From Lysobacter capsici (lineage in GTDB: Bacteria; Pseudomonadota; Gammaproteobacteria; Xanthomonadales; Xanthomonadaceae): a stretch of DNA of 64,000 nt. Where the stretch lies: the NCBI RefSeq assembly GCF_018732085.1, contig NZ_CP076103.1, positions 5,766,001 to 5,830,000 on the forward strand, in the 5' to 3' direction. The notes under the pieces are model-generated. The model had not been told where the DNA came from, did no database searches, and saw only the letters and a list, made by a program, of their open reading frames with translations. A program made the position numbers and the translations under genes. Below, one piece after another: positions 1 through 7,872 of the stretch; positions within the stretch are counted from its first letter, which is position 1, and each line of letters begins with the position of its first letter.

Positions 1-1041
1 GACCAGGCCGGTGTCCTCCAGGCGCCGCGCCGGGAACAGACACACTTCCAGATCCACCGGGATCAGCATCGTCTCGCCGTCGCGTTCGCCGCACAGCACA
101 TTGCCCGGGCCGAGATCGACCAGACCGAAGCCGAAGCACGCCGCCGTCAAGGAACCGGCGCGATGCCAGAACCCTCGCGCCTGCCGCGCCGGCAACACCG
201 TCGCCTGCACGCGCCCGTGCGCGGCCGGCCAACGGCGATAGCGACGCGGCGGTTCGATCCATTCCTGCCACAGGTAGGCCGCGCGATCGCCGCCGCGTCC
301 ATGGAACACGCGCAACGTCGGCAGGCGAATCGCGCCCGACGCCGGCGCCAGCCGGTTGAGCCGCGCGAACAGGCCGCCGGCATCGTGGTCGGCGAGAAAC
401 GCGATCTCGCTGTCGGCCGGGCGCGGCTTGTAGGCCAGCGCGCCGCCGCGTTCGAACTGCAATCGCAGCACGCTCTGGCGGCCGTTGTGGGTTTCTTCGG
501 GATTGGCCCACAGCGCCTGGACGCGGCCGTGGTAGCCGTGGCTCGCAAGCACGCCGCCGCGGCTGTCGCGCGCGAGCCGGTGCAGGAACAGGCGCAGGAA
601 GTCGCGATGGCGTTCGCCCAGTTCGCGCAATCGCGACGGCACCCGGCGTCCGGCCAGGCAGATCAGCAAGGCATCGCGCACCGCCAGCGCGTGCAGCGCG
701 CCGTTGTCGAGCGACAACGCGGCCGCGGCGACCGTCGCGGCATGACGCCGCGCCAAGGCCGTGCAGTCGCGATCGAGAAGGTCGAGAAATTCGCCCCAGC
801 GCCGCAGGCGCGGATCGCGCAAGGCCGCGCCGATACGCGCCGCATCGCGCGGCCCTTTCCATGCGCCGGCCGGCTGCAGCAGGCCGTCGTCGTCGATGCG
901 TACCCGCGGCGGCCACCACCACGCCTCGCCGCCTGCGGCCGATGCGCCCAGCCAGCGGCGCAGCACCGCCGAGGCCTCGGGCGCTGCCTGGGCGGCATCG
1001 CGCGCGGCCCGGGCCGGAAGTTGAATCGACAAATCGCTCAT
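1..1041 (-). CDS. LanM-type class II lanthipeptide synthetase, N-terminal part (runs off window)
   Basis: A continuous frame of 347 codons starts at ATG 1041 (MSDLSIQLPARAARD) and is open to base 1. The C-terminal half of the visible part looks like the LanM dehydratase domain (DUF4135): a YKPR motif at about residues 257-260, then a DLGPGN segment followed by PVDLEVCLF. These resemble the family KxR, DxHxxN and DLE blocks. Known LanM enzymes dehydrate Ser/Thr in a precursor and close (methyl)lanthionine rings with a C-terminal LanC-like zinc domain; that part would lie beyond base 1. In the family DxHxxN block the His is usual, whereas Gly stands there here. It lies downstream of two small Cys-containing peptides, which supports the call. 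Family assignment is good; activity is inferred. Confidence 0.8.
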   Translation of the reverse strand, partial: MSDLSIQLPARAARDAAQAAPEASAVLRRWLGASAAGGEAWWWPPRVRIDDDGLLQPAGAWKGPRDAARIGAALRDPRLRRWGEFLDLLDRDCTALARRHAATVAAAALSLDNGALHALAVRDALLICLAGRRVPSRLRELGERHRDFLRLFLHRLARDSRGGVLASHGYHGRVQALWANPEETHNGRQSVLRLQFERGGALAYKPRPADSEIAFLADHDAGGLFARLNRLAPASGAIRLPTLRVFHGRGGDRAAYLWQEWIEPPRRYRRWPAAHGRVQATVLPARQARGFWHRAGSLTAACFGFGLVDLGPGNVLCGERDGETMLIPVDLEVCLFPARRLEDTGLV

Positions 1042-1104
1042 CGCACTCCGCGGCGACGTCCATGTGCGGGGCGTCCACGCGCGCGGCGCGCGAGGACGAC
1101 GAAC

Positions 1105-1137
1105 GCATCGCGGCCGGCGTCGGGCCGGCCGCGATGC
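1105..1137 (-). promoter_or_regulatory. 14-bp perfect stem-loop between precursor gene and lanM
   Basis: Two perfectly complementary 14-base arms (1105-1118 and 1124-1137) flank a 5-base loop in the 120-bp gap between the second precursor peptide and the synthetase. There is no T-run on either side, so it is not a typical intrinsic terminator. In lanthipeptide operons such hairpins often protect precursor mRNA or limit read-through into the synthetase. That role is inferred here. Confidence 0.6.
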
Positions 1138-1161
1138 GGGTGAGTCAAAGCCGTGGCCGGC

Positions 1162-1311
1162 TCAGAGCAGGCAATACACGCGCACGCAGGTGCGGGCGCG
1201 GAAGTTCGCCGCGCTCGGCGACTTGGTCTGCATTTCGCCGATCTGCAAGGCGCTGGCCTTGCGCTTGGCCGGCAGCGGCTTGGGCGCGGTCGAGGCTTTC
1301 TTCATTTTCAT
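1162..1311 (-). CDS. Putative lanthipeptide precursor peptide 2 (49 aa)
   Basis: Small gene starting at ATG 1311 behind a GGAGA ribosome-binding site and ending with TGA at 1162-1164. The Lys/Ala/Pro-rich N-terminus (MKMKKASTAPKPLPAKRKAS) resembles a leader. A LQIGEMQTKSP segment parallels LQLTPAQFEKKAP in the neighbouring peptide. The C-terminus is FRARTCVRVYCLL, with one Thr and two Cys, and matches the neighbour in the pattern R-[TS]-C-x-R-x(1-2)-Y-C. The position just upstream of a LanM gene makes it a candidate precursor. An alternative ATG lies at 1305. The core boundary and ring pattern cannot be fixed from sequence alone. Confidence 0.65.
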   Translation of the reverse strand: MKMKKASTAPKPLPAKRKASALQIGEMQTKSPSAANFRARTCVRVYCLL

Positions 1312-1345
1312 GTGGCGTTCTCCGTAAGCGGTGGCGATTCGCGGA

Positions 1346-1498
1346 TCAGACGCAGTAGATGAAACGGCTGCAGCTGCGCGGCGCGTACTGACCCTGTTGC
1401 GGGGCCTTCTTCTCGAACTGCGCGGGCGTGAGCTGCAACTTGGCGGCCGACGGCTTGGACGCCGAAGCGGCCTTTGCGGTGGTGGCGATCTGCTTCAT
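1346..1498 (-). CDS. Putative lanthipeptide precursor peptide 1 (50 aa)
   Basis: ATG at 1498 follows a good AGGAG site, so the longer frame upstream is rejected. The leader-like part is rich in Ala, Lys and Ser and contains LQLTPAQFEKKAP. The C-terminus is YAPRSCSRFIYCV, with two Ser and two Cys that could form lanthionine rings. Both leader and C-terminus align with the second peptide 35 bp downstream, which suggests duplication and divergence of one precursor. It is the first gene of the putative operon precursor 1, precursor 2, lanM. No GG or GA protease site typical of class II leaders stands out before the Cys-rich tail, so the leader cleavage site is unclear. Confidence 0.68.
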   Translation of the reverse strand: MKQIATTAKAASASKPSAAKLQLTPAQFEKKAPQQGQYAPRSCSRFIYCV

Positions 1499-1896
1499 GT
1501 GAACTCTCCTGAGACGGCTCGTTGTCTGCGCGGAGCGCCGGCGGCGCGGCCGCGAACGATGTGCCCGACGGTGATGAATCACGCAGCAGCGCGATCGCCG
1601 CAAGGCGGACCGACTCTAGCCGAACCGTCCGCGGCGACTGTTTTTATCTGTCTAATTCGTGAGCCGGTTCTCACGCGCCGACATGCTTGTGAACGCAGGC
1701 AAACGATCCGCCGCGCACCTGAATCTGCAAAAACCCCAGCAAAAACAGCACGATCAGCGCGGTCACACCATGGCCCGGCGGCGAGGCGGATTGTGCGTTT
1801 GCAACAACCACGCACAGCGACCGATCGCAAGCGCCACATCGCGCCAGTCTTAACCGTTCATCCCGTCAGGATCGGCGCGACTCGCGCCGGCCACCG
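1499..1896. promoter_or_regulatory. Upstream region of the lanthipeptide locus with a GTGAG-N6-CTCAC palindrome
   Basis: No credible gene lies in these 398 bases. Positions 1659-1674 read GTGAGCCGGTTCTCAC, an inverted repeat with 5-bp arms, next to an AT-richer stretch (1641-1657) that could hold the minus-strand promoter of the precursor genes. A repressor or activator site is possible but unproven. The other side is the 3' end of the YdcF-like gene, which runs in the same direction. Confidence 0.3.
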
Positions 1897-2580
1897 TCAC
1901 TTCAAGCGCGACAGCATGCGCCGGTTGCCGGTCAGTTTCGCCCAGCGCGCGCCGATGTCGCTCATGCACACGTAGGCCGCTTCGCCGGCCAGCCGCAGCA
2001 GCATGCGCGGCCCCAGTTCCAGGCGCGGTTCGGCCGCGCACAGTTCCCAGTCGTAACCCAGATGACGCGCGAACCAGGCGCAGCGCGCGAGGTGATAGCG
2101 ACTGCTGAGCAAGGTCACCCGCGAGCGCATGCCGTCGCCGAGCACGATCCGGGCGTTGCGCAGGTTCTGCAGGGTGTCGCGCGAATCCTGCTCCAGCCGC
2201 AGCGGTGCGTCGTCGCCCAGGCCGCGCGCGACCAGGCCGCGGCGCGCGAGTTCGGCTTCGCTCGGTTCGCCGGCCGGGCCGCCGCCGAGCAGCACCACGC
2301 TGTGCGGCGGACGCTCGCGCCACAGCGACACGGTGCGGTCCAGGCGGGCTTCGAAATCGCGATCGATGCGCCCGCCCGGCGCGTGTTTGCCGAACAGCAG
2401 CACGCACTCGCCGCGTTCGGGCCGGCACGGCGCGCTGCGCGCGACCCGCAGCACGTGCAGGAAATAACCGACATAGACCAGCCCGGCGCTGAGCACGCAC
2501 ACCGCGCCGGTCACCACCGCGACATGCAGGATGTCGCGATCGCCGAACAATGCGATGCGGTGGGCGGTGCGGGTGGTCAC
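1897..2580 (-). CDS. YdcF/ElyC/SanA-like (DUF218) membrane protein
   Basis: The C-terminal domain has family hallmarks: VVLLGGGPAG, then SRDTLQNLRNARIVL, then VTLLSSRYHLARCAWFARHLG. One hydrophobic segment near the N-terminus (ILHVAVVTGAVCVLSAGLVYVGYF region) would anchor it in the inner membrane with the domain probably periplasmic. The DUF218 family includes ElyC and SanA, linked to cell-envelope integrity; the reaction is not firmly known. The start is uncertain: GTG at 2580 gives 227 aa, while the frame stays open to 2778 but the extra residues are Arg-rich and unlike the family. It runs in the same direction as the lanthipeptide genes but is separated from them by about 400 bp. Confidence 0.7.
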   Translation of the reverse strand: MTTRTAHRIALFGDRDILHVAVVTGAVCVLSAGLVYVGYFLHVLRVARSAPCRPERGECVLLFGKHAPGGRIDRDFEARLDRTVSLWRERPPHSVVLLGGGPAGEPSEAELARRGLVARGLGDDAPLRLEQDSRDTLQNLRNARIVLGDGMRSRVTLLSSRYHLARCAWFARHLGYDWELCAAEPRLELGPRMLLRLAGEAAYVCMSDIGARWAKLTGNRRMLSRLK

Positions 2581-2862
2581 GGCGGTTGGGATCGATGCGG
2601 AAGACGGGTGAGGATGGACCGATCCGGCGAATCGCGCCGGGCCGCTGCGAAGATGGGGACGGTCGGCCGCGTTTGCGATGAGGCGCTCGCCCCGGGCCGA
2701 TGCGAATCGAAACCTCGCCACCTGTCGGCGGCGACGATGAACGAGCCCGCGTCCCTTCATGATACGCGCCGCCATCACGGCCGGCCGCTGCCGCCGCTTG
2801 GCTATACTTCCGGCCTCACCGCCTGCAACGACACATACCGAGTGCCATCCAACGTCTCACCG

Positions 2863-4068
2863 ATGCCGCCGCTGGCGATCCGCGCCTACACCGCGACCAC
2901 CGCCCTGGGCCGCGGCCTCGATGCCCAGGCCCGCGCCCTGCGCGAGCGTCGCAGCGGCCTGCGCCGCAACGATTTCGCACCGCTGGCGCCGGGCGAGGCG
3001 CCACTGGATTGCTGGATCGGCCGGGTCGAAGGCGTCGAAGAGGCACCGTTGCCCGCGCATCTGGCCTCGTGGGAATGCCGCAACAACCGTCTGGCCTGGC
3101 TGAGCCTGCAACCCGACGGCCTGCCCGAGGCGATCGCCGCCGCGGTCGCGCGCCACGGCGCCGACCGGGTCGCGGTGATCGTCGGCACCTCGACCTCGAG
3201 CATCGGCGCGACCGAGGAAGCCTACGCGCGGCTGGAGGGCGAGGATCGGCATTTCCCCGCCGACCTGAGCCGTCCGCTGCTGCATACCCCGCACTCGCTG
3301 GGCGCCTTCGTCGCCGCCGCCACCGGTTTGAACGGCCCATGCGTGACCGTCGCCACCGCCTGTTCGTCCAGCGCCAAGGTGTTCGCCCAGGCCGCGCGGT
3401 TGATCCAGGCCGGCCTGGCCGACGCGGCCCTGGTCGGCGGCGTCGATACGCTGTGCGGCAGCGTGGTGTTCGGTTTCAACTCGCTGCAACTGGTGTCGAG
3501 CGAGCCGTGCCTGCCGTTCGATGCGCACCGCGTCGGCCTGTCGCTCGGCGAGGCCGGCGGGTTCGCCGTGCTCGAACGCTGCGACGCCGACGAGGCGCCC
3601 GGCTCGCTGCAATTGCGCGGCTACGGCGAATCCAGCGACGCCCACCACATGTCCTCGCCGCACCCCGAAGGCCTCGGCGCGCGGCTGGCGATGGTCGATG
3701 CGCTGGCGCGCGCCGGCATCGGCGCCGAGCGCGTCGGCTATCTGAACCTGCACGGCACCGCGACCCCGGCCAACGACCAGATCGAAGCGTTCGCGGTGGC
3801 GTCGCTGTTTCCGCCCACGCTGCACGCCAGTTCGACCAAGGGCTGGACCGGACACACGCTCGGCGCCGCCGGCATCGTCGAATCGGCGATCGCGCTGCTC
3901 GCGCTGCAACACGGGCATCTGCCCGGCATCCTCAACAGCCGCGTGCCCGATCCGGCCAACGGCCCGCAGATCCGCTTCGACAACGCCGAGGTGGACATCG
4001 ACTACGCCATGAACAATTCCTTCGGCTTCGGCGGCAACAACTGCTCGCTGGTGTTCGCGCGCGCATGA
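2863..4068 (+). CDS. Aryl-polyene beta-ketoacyl-ACP synthase (FabB/F-like)
   Basis: A 401 aa ketosynthase with all three catalytic residues: Cys167 in ATACSSSAK, His297 in HGTATPAND and His331 in KGWTGHTLGAAG. The C-terminal NNSFGFGGNN motif is also present. It would perform the decarboxylative chain extension on an ACP-bound polyene in the cytoplasm. The next gene starts at 4065 inside its stop codon (ATGA) and encodes a ketosynthase-like chain-length factor, the usual pair in aryl-polyene clusters. Start ATG 2863 is preferred; GTG 2842 in frame is an alternative. It heads a three-gene operon with the CLF and a glycosyltransferase. Confidence 0.9.
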   Translation: MPPLAIRAYTATTALGRGLDAQARALRERRSGLRRNDFAPLAPGEAPLDCWIGRVEGVEEAPLPAHLASWECRNNRLAWLSLQPDGLPEAIAAAVARHGADRVAVIVGTSTSSIGATEEAYARLEGEDRHFPADLSRPLLHTPHSLGAFVAAATGLNGPCVTVATACSSSAKVFAQAARLIQAGLADAALVGGVDTLCGSVVFGFNSLQLVSSEPCLPFDAHRVGLSLGEAGGFAVLERCDADEAPGSLQLRGYGESSDAHHMSSPHPEGLGARLAMVDALARAGIGAERVGYLNLHGTATPANDQIEAFAVASLFPPTLHASSTKGWTGHTLGAAGIVESAIALLALQHGHLPGILNSRVPDPANGPQIRFDNAEVDIDYAMNNSFGFGGNNCSLVFARA

Positions 4069-4880
4069 GTGTTTCCCGTCAGCCTGCGGCCGTGTTGAGC
4101 GCGGTGGTCGAAGGCATCGGCTATTGGAGCGGCGGCCTGCCCTCGTGGGACGCCGCGCGCGCCTATGCGCTGGGCGGCGCGGATGTCGCCGACGCGCCGT
4201 CGCGGCCGTCGCCGCTGCTGCTCGCCGCCAACGAACGCCGGCGCGCGCCGGAAACGGTGGCGGTCGCGCTCGATGTCGCGCTGGCCGCCTGCCAGGCCGC
4301 CGGCCGCGATCCGGCCGCGTTGCCGTCGGTGTTCGCCTCCAGCCACGGCGACATGGCGATCACCGACTACATGTGCAGCACCTTGGCCCGCGAACCGCGC
4401 ACGATCTCGCCGACGCGTTTCCACAATTCGGTGCACAACGCCGCCGCCGGCTACTGGACCATCGGCGCCGGCGCGATGCGTCCGGCGACCGCGCTCAGCG
4501 CGCTGGAGGCCAGCTTCGCCCAGGGCCTGATCGAGGCGCTGGCGCAGCTCGCCGCCGGCGACGAGGCGGTGTTGCTGGTGGGCTACGACGGCGCCGCGAC
4601 CGGGCCGCTGGCGCAGGTCGCCGCCAGCCGCGGCCTGCTCGGCGCGGCGCTGGTGCTGGCGCGGCCGGACCGGCGCGGTTCGGCCGCGGGCCCGCGGCTG
4701 CGCGCCTGGCTCGGCGACGGCGAGGCCAGCGCCGCCGACGGCAAGCTGTCCGCTCGCGAAACCGGCAACGCCAGCGCGGCGATGCTGCCCTTGTTCGAAG
4801 CCCTCGCCACGCGCCATGATCGCCTCGCGCTGCCGGCAGGCGCCGGCCGCATTTTGCAGGTGGAATTGGCCCATGACTGA
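4065..4880 (+). CDS. Ketosynthase-like chain length factor of aryl-polyene synthesis
   Basis: A 271 aa protein resembling the N-terminal half of ketosynthases (Ketoacyl-synt_2 type). It has a thiolase-like ASSHGDMAITDYMCSTLA segment and RFHNSVHNAAAGYW in place of the catalytic Cys block, so no active-site Cys is apparent. In aryl-polyene systems this subunit pairs with the ketosynthase and helps set chain length. Translation is coupled to both neighbours: it overlaps the ketosynthase by 4 nt (ATGA), and its own end overlaps the start of the glycosyltransferase by 8 nt. The role comes from family and context. Confidence 0.85.
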   Translation: MSVSRQPAAVLSAVVEGIGYWSGGLPSWDAARAYALGGADVADAPSRPSPLLLAANERRRAPETVAVALDVALAACQAAGRDPAALPSVFASSHGDMAITDYMCSTLAREPRTISPTRFHNSVHNAAAGYWTIGAGAMRPATALSALEASFAQGLIEALAQLAAGDEAVLLVGYDGAATGPLAQVAASRGLLGAALVLARPDRRGSAAGPRLRAWLGDGEASAADGKLSARETGNASAAMLPLFEALATRHDRLALPAGAGRILQVELAHD

Positions 4881-5757
4881 TCTCGCCTCGTCGCCAGGAC
4901 GCGACCGTGCCTCGCCGGCCACGGCGCCGGAGCGTGTTCGCCCCGCGCGACTGGACCGCAGCAACATCGCCGTTGTGATTCCCGCCCTCAACGAGGCCTT
5001 GCGCATCCGCGAGGTGGTCGAAGGCGCGCTGGCGCAATGCGCGAACGTGATCGTGATCGACGACGGGTCCGACGACGGCACCGGCGAACGCATCGCCGAC
5101 CTGCCGGTCACCGTGCTGCGCCACGCGCAACGCCAGGGCAAGGGCGCGAGCCTGCGCGACGGCTTCGCCGAAGCGCAGCGGCGCGGGTTCCTGGCGGTGA
5201 TCACCATGGACGGCGATGGCCAGCATTCGGCCGACGACATCCCGCGGCTGATCGACAGCGGCAACCGCCATCCGGGCCATATCGTGATCGGCGCGCGCCT
5301 GCGCAAACGCGCGGCGCAGCCGACCTATCGCCGGCTGGCCAACAACTTCGGCGATTGGGGCGTGGCCTGGGGCACCGGCTATCAGGTCGCCGACAGCCAG
5401 AGCGGCCAGCGCCTGTACCCGGCCGAAGTGATCGCGCTGCGCGACGTGCCCGGCGAGGACTTCGTGTTCGAAGCGCAGATCCTGATGTCGGCCGCGCAGC
5501 AACTGGGCACGCGCTGCGTGTCGGTGCCGATCGAATCGCGCTACAACAGCGAAGCCTCCGACGAACAATTCCGCGCCAGCCACTTCAAGCCGCTGCGCGA
5601 TTTCAGCCGCATCACCTCGCACATCGTGCTGCAGTGCCTGCGCCGCGGCGGCGTCCCCGACGTGTACCGCAGCATCCGCGCCAACCCGCCGCTGATCGAC
5701 GATCCGACCGGCGAGTTCGCCGCGATGGGCGATAAGGTTCACGCGAATACGCGGTGA
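4873..5757 (+). CDS. Family 2 glycosyltransferase of the pigment operon
   Basis: A 294 aa GT-A fold enzyme without evident membrane segments. Motifs: VVIPALNEA at about residues 34-42, VIVIDDGSDDGTG, RQGKGASLRDGF, and the metal/nucleotide-binding MDGDGQH. It resembles dolichyl-phosphate mannosyltransferase-like GT2 enzymes that use nucleotide sugars. The start overlaps the CLF stop by 8 nt, so it is part of the same operon. In xanthomonadin-type loci a GT2 is a usual member and may decorate the polyene head group or its lipid carrier; the sugar and acceptor are not visible from sequence. Confidence 0.85.
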   Translation: MTDLASSPGRDRASPATAPERVRPARLDRSNIAVVIPALNEALRIREVVEGALAQCANVIVIDDGSDDGTGERIADLPVTVLRHAQRQGKGASLRDGFAEAQRRGFLAVITMDGDGQHSADDIPRLIDSGNRHPGHIVIGARLRKRAAQPTYRRLANNFGDWGVAWGTGYQVADSQSGQRLYPAEVIALRDVPGEDFVFEAQILMSAAQQLGTRCVSVPIESRYNSEASDEQFRASHFKPLRDFSRITSHIVLQCLRRGGVPDVYRSIRANPPLIDDPTGEFAAMGDKVHANTR

Positions 5758-5850
5758 GTGGGTTGGGCTGCAGCGATGCGTCCGCTGCGTTGCGAACTCG
5801 CGCTGCATGAAACACGTCGCAGCCTTAGATCGCCACGCCCCTGAGCTGTT

Positions 5851-5981
5851 CCCCCTTCGTAAAAAGGGGGCAAGGGGATTCGCTTTTACCCTTGCTTCAA
5901 AGCGAAAAGCAAAAGCTCAAATCCCCCGCATCCGCTGCGCGGATGCCGCCCCCTTTTTGTAAAGTGGGCAAAAGCAAAAGC
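5851..5981. repeat. Dispersed repeat with CCCCCTT/AAGGGGG palindromes
   Basis: CCCCCTTCGTAAAAAGGGGG at 5851-5870 forms a hairpin. An Ala-codon-like AAAGC tract follows, then an inverted GGGGGAT/ATCCCCC-type segment and CCCCCTTTTTGTAAAG. Related sequence occurs at 45139-45700 and 55745-55815, always outside genes. It lies between convergent genes (glycosyltransferase and lipoprotein) and may serve as terminator for both. The rest of 5758-6174 shows no gene. Confidence 0.7.
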
Positions 5982-6174
5982 AACTGCGCGACTATCGACA
6001 TCGTATGGCTCATGCACGTCATGTCGCGCGTGCGGAACGAAGTTCTGCGCAATCTTGTTCGAGTTGCTTCGCTCCTGCTGCTTCGCTCTTACTGCTTTGC
6101 GCTTTGCGCTTACCGCTCCGCCTGCACTGTCTGCGCCGCCCTGCCCTACCTTTGCCTGAGCCAACCGCTCGGCC

Positions 6175-6672
6175 TCACTCGCGCGGCGGAACCGGCGGCG
6201 GAACCGGCGCCACCGGCCCCTGCGGGCCGCGGTCGCTCATCGGCGGGGGATTGAGCACATAGATCGCGGTGCCGCGCGCGAACTTCTGCCGCGGGCTGAT
6301 GCTGATGCCGACACCGCCGCCGCTGAAATGACGGCCGCCGCCGTAGCTGCCGCCGCCCGCGCCCAGGCTCACGCCGGTGCCGCCGCTGCCGTCTTCGGTG
6401 CCCTGGAACAACACCCCGTTGGCGCCGAGCTTGGCCGCTTCGACACGCAGCTTGTCGAGCACCGAATTCATCTTGTTCTGCTCGCCGTAGGTGAACGCGC
6501 CGCTGTTGCTCTGCAACAGGGCGATTTCCTCGTATCGGCTCGGCGGCGGGGCGAAATACACCCGCACCTGCTCCACCGGCACCGGCGGACGCGGTTGCCC
6601 GGTCAGCACGTGGGAACTGGCGCAGGCCGCCAGCAGGGAGATAAATGCGATGAGAATCAATGATCTAAGCAT
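6175..6672 (-). CDS. Putative glycine-rich lipoprotein
   Basis: A 165 aa protein starting at ATG 6672 with a GGAGCC ribosome-binding site. A lipoprotein signal (LILIAFISLLAAC) places Cys at about residue 17. The middle contains RYEEIALLQSNSGAFTYGEQNKMN and LRVEAAKLGANGVLFQG, like small lipoproteins that carry a repeated EAAKLGANAV pattern. Then comes a Gly-rich stretch (GGTGVSLGAGGGSYGGG) and a Pro-rich tail. Outer-membrane anchoring is likely because the residue after Cys is Ala. No function is recognised. The frame extends upstream of 6672 but without a signal peptide. Confidence 0.75.
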   Translation of the reverse strand: MLRSLILIAFISLLAACASSHVLTGQPRPPVPVEQVRVYFAPPPSRYEEIALLQSNSGAFTYGEQNKMNSVLDKLRVEAAKLGANGVLFQGTEDGSGGTGVSLGAGGGSYGGGRHFSGGGVGISISPRQKFARGTAIYVLNPPPMSDRGPQGPVAPVPPPVPPRE

Positions 6673-7009
6673 GATACGGCTCCAATCCCCGGACCACCCC
6701 ATGCTACGCCCACACGCGATCGGGTAACACAACCCGGCGGCCGGGTATTCCACGCGGGCTCATACAGGTGAGCGGACGTCGATCCAGCCGAACCTCACCG
6801 ACGCGGCGCGAACAGTCGCCCATCCCCGCGCGCCGCACGCCTACGCAAGCGAATCCCGACCAGGCTGGGGCGCGATCGGGCAAACGCGAACCGCGTCTGC
6901 CCGGCACCGCACACGCCACCGAGGACTCGCTGCGCCGGCACGACGCGAAGAGCCGTCCGCCCTCGCGCGATGAACGCGTACGCAAACGCCCCGATAGCGC
7001 GCACGCCCC
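6673..7009. other. Intergenic region without a supported gene
   Basis: These 337 bases lie between two minus-strand genes for exported proteins. Short frames on both strands are Arg-rich and show no ribosome-binding site or family features. The promoter of the lipoprotein gene should lie near its start, but no convincing -35/-10 pair was seen. Confidence 0.5.
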
Positions 7010-7648
7010 TCAGGACTTGCTGCGCTCGTCCTTGTGCTTTTTCTCATTCTTGCCGGTGCGCCCACCGACCGCCTGATCGCGGTTGTCGGTCAGATAGGTC
7101 GCGACCATTTCGCTGATGCGGATGTTCATCGCCTTGTCGGTGCCGCCGAAGGAATAGGCCGCGCCCCAGGCATTGGCGTGCTGATAGAACTCCGGCTCGG
7201 CGATCACCTCGCCGCTGGCCGCGTCGGACATCTTGACCGTGACCAGGATCGCCGAGTCGCCCGCGAGCACGCCGCCGAAGAAACGCTTGCCGCCGCTGAT
7301 GTAGCGGATATGCCGCACCACCGGCTCGATCTTCAAGGTGCGCGGCGCCTCGGCCGAACCGGCCGACTCGTTCCAGGCCTTGAGAATCGGCGGCACCCGC
7401 AGATCGAGATTGGCCTGCAGGCGCTCGCGCGCGAGTTCGTTGCCGCGCTGCCCGGCATACGGCGCGTCCATGCCCAGCGGCGCGATCTCGAAACGATCGA
7501 AGCGCTTGAGCGGCACCGACGGCGGCGGATTGGTTTCGTTGCGCGCCTCGACGTACTCGACCAGTTCGCCGTCCGCATACGCCGCCAGCGGCGCGGACAT
7601 CGCCCACGCCAGACATACCGCCAGGCCGATCTTCTTTACCGATTGCAT
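7010..7648 (-). CDS. Exported DUF4410-like protein
   Basis: A 212 aa protein with a signal peptide (MQSVKKIGLAVCLAWAMSAPLAAYA, cleavage after about residue 25). ATG 7648 is preceded by a GGGGGTGGG stretch that can act as ribosome-binding site. The C-terminal part (RYISGGKRFFGGVLAGDSAI, then TVKMSDAASGEVIAEPEF) resembles DUF4410, a periplasmic family of unknown role. The C-terminus is Lys/Glu/Arg-rich (KNEKKHKDERSKS). The frame continues upstream but the signal peptide decides the start. It sits at the edge of the pigment cluster, though no direct link is shown. Confidence 0.7.
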   Translation of the reverse strand: MQSVKKIGLAVCLAWAMSAPLAAYADGELVEYVEARNETNPPPSVPLKRFDRFEIAPLGMDAPYAGQRGNELARERLQANLDLRVPPILKAWNESAGSAEAPRTLKIEPVVRHIRYISGGKRFFGGVLAGDSAILVTVKMSDAASGEVIAEPEFYQHANAWGAAYSFGGTDKAMNIRISEMVATYLTDNRDQAVGGRTGKNEKKHKDERSKS

Positions 7649-7872
7649 ACCCACCCCCTGTGAATACGACGAAGTCGCACGCAGCCGCATGCGCCTCGCC
7701 GATGTTGTCGTTTCGATGAAGCGGCGGCCGATCCCCATCGGTCGCCGCGACGAATACTATGCGGGCATGGCCCGGCCCGCACAAATCCGGGTCGGCCGAG
7801 CGGCGGCATCGTGTGCCACTCGATCACGTCGTCGGCCGTCTTCTGCGTATCCCGTGCGCCGACGGCGTGTTC

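Noticed and set aside
163..1143. 326 aa open frame on the plus strand
   Set aside because: Antisense to the LanM frame, which has family motifs; composition here is typical of GC-rich shadows.
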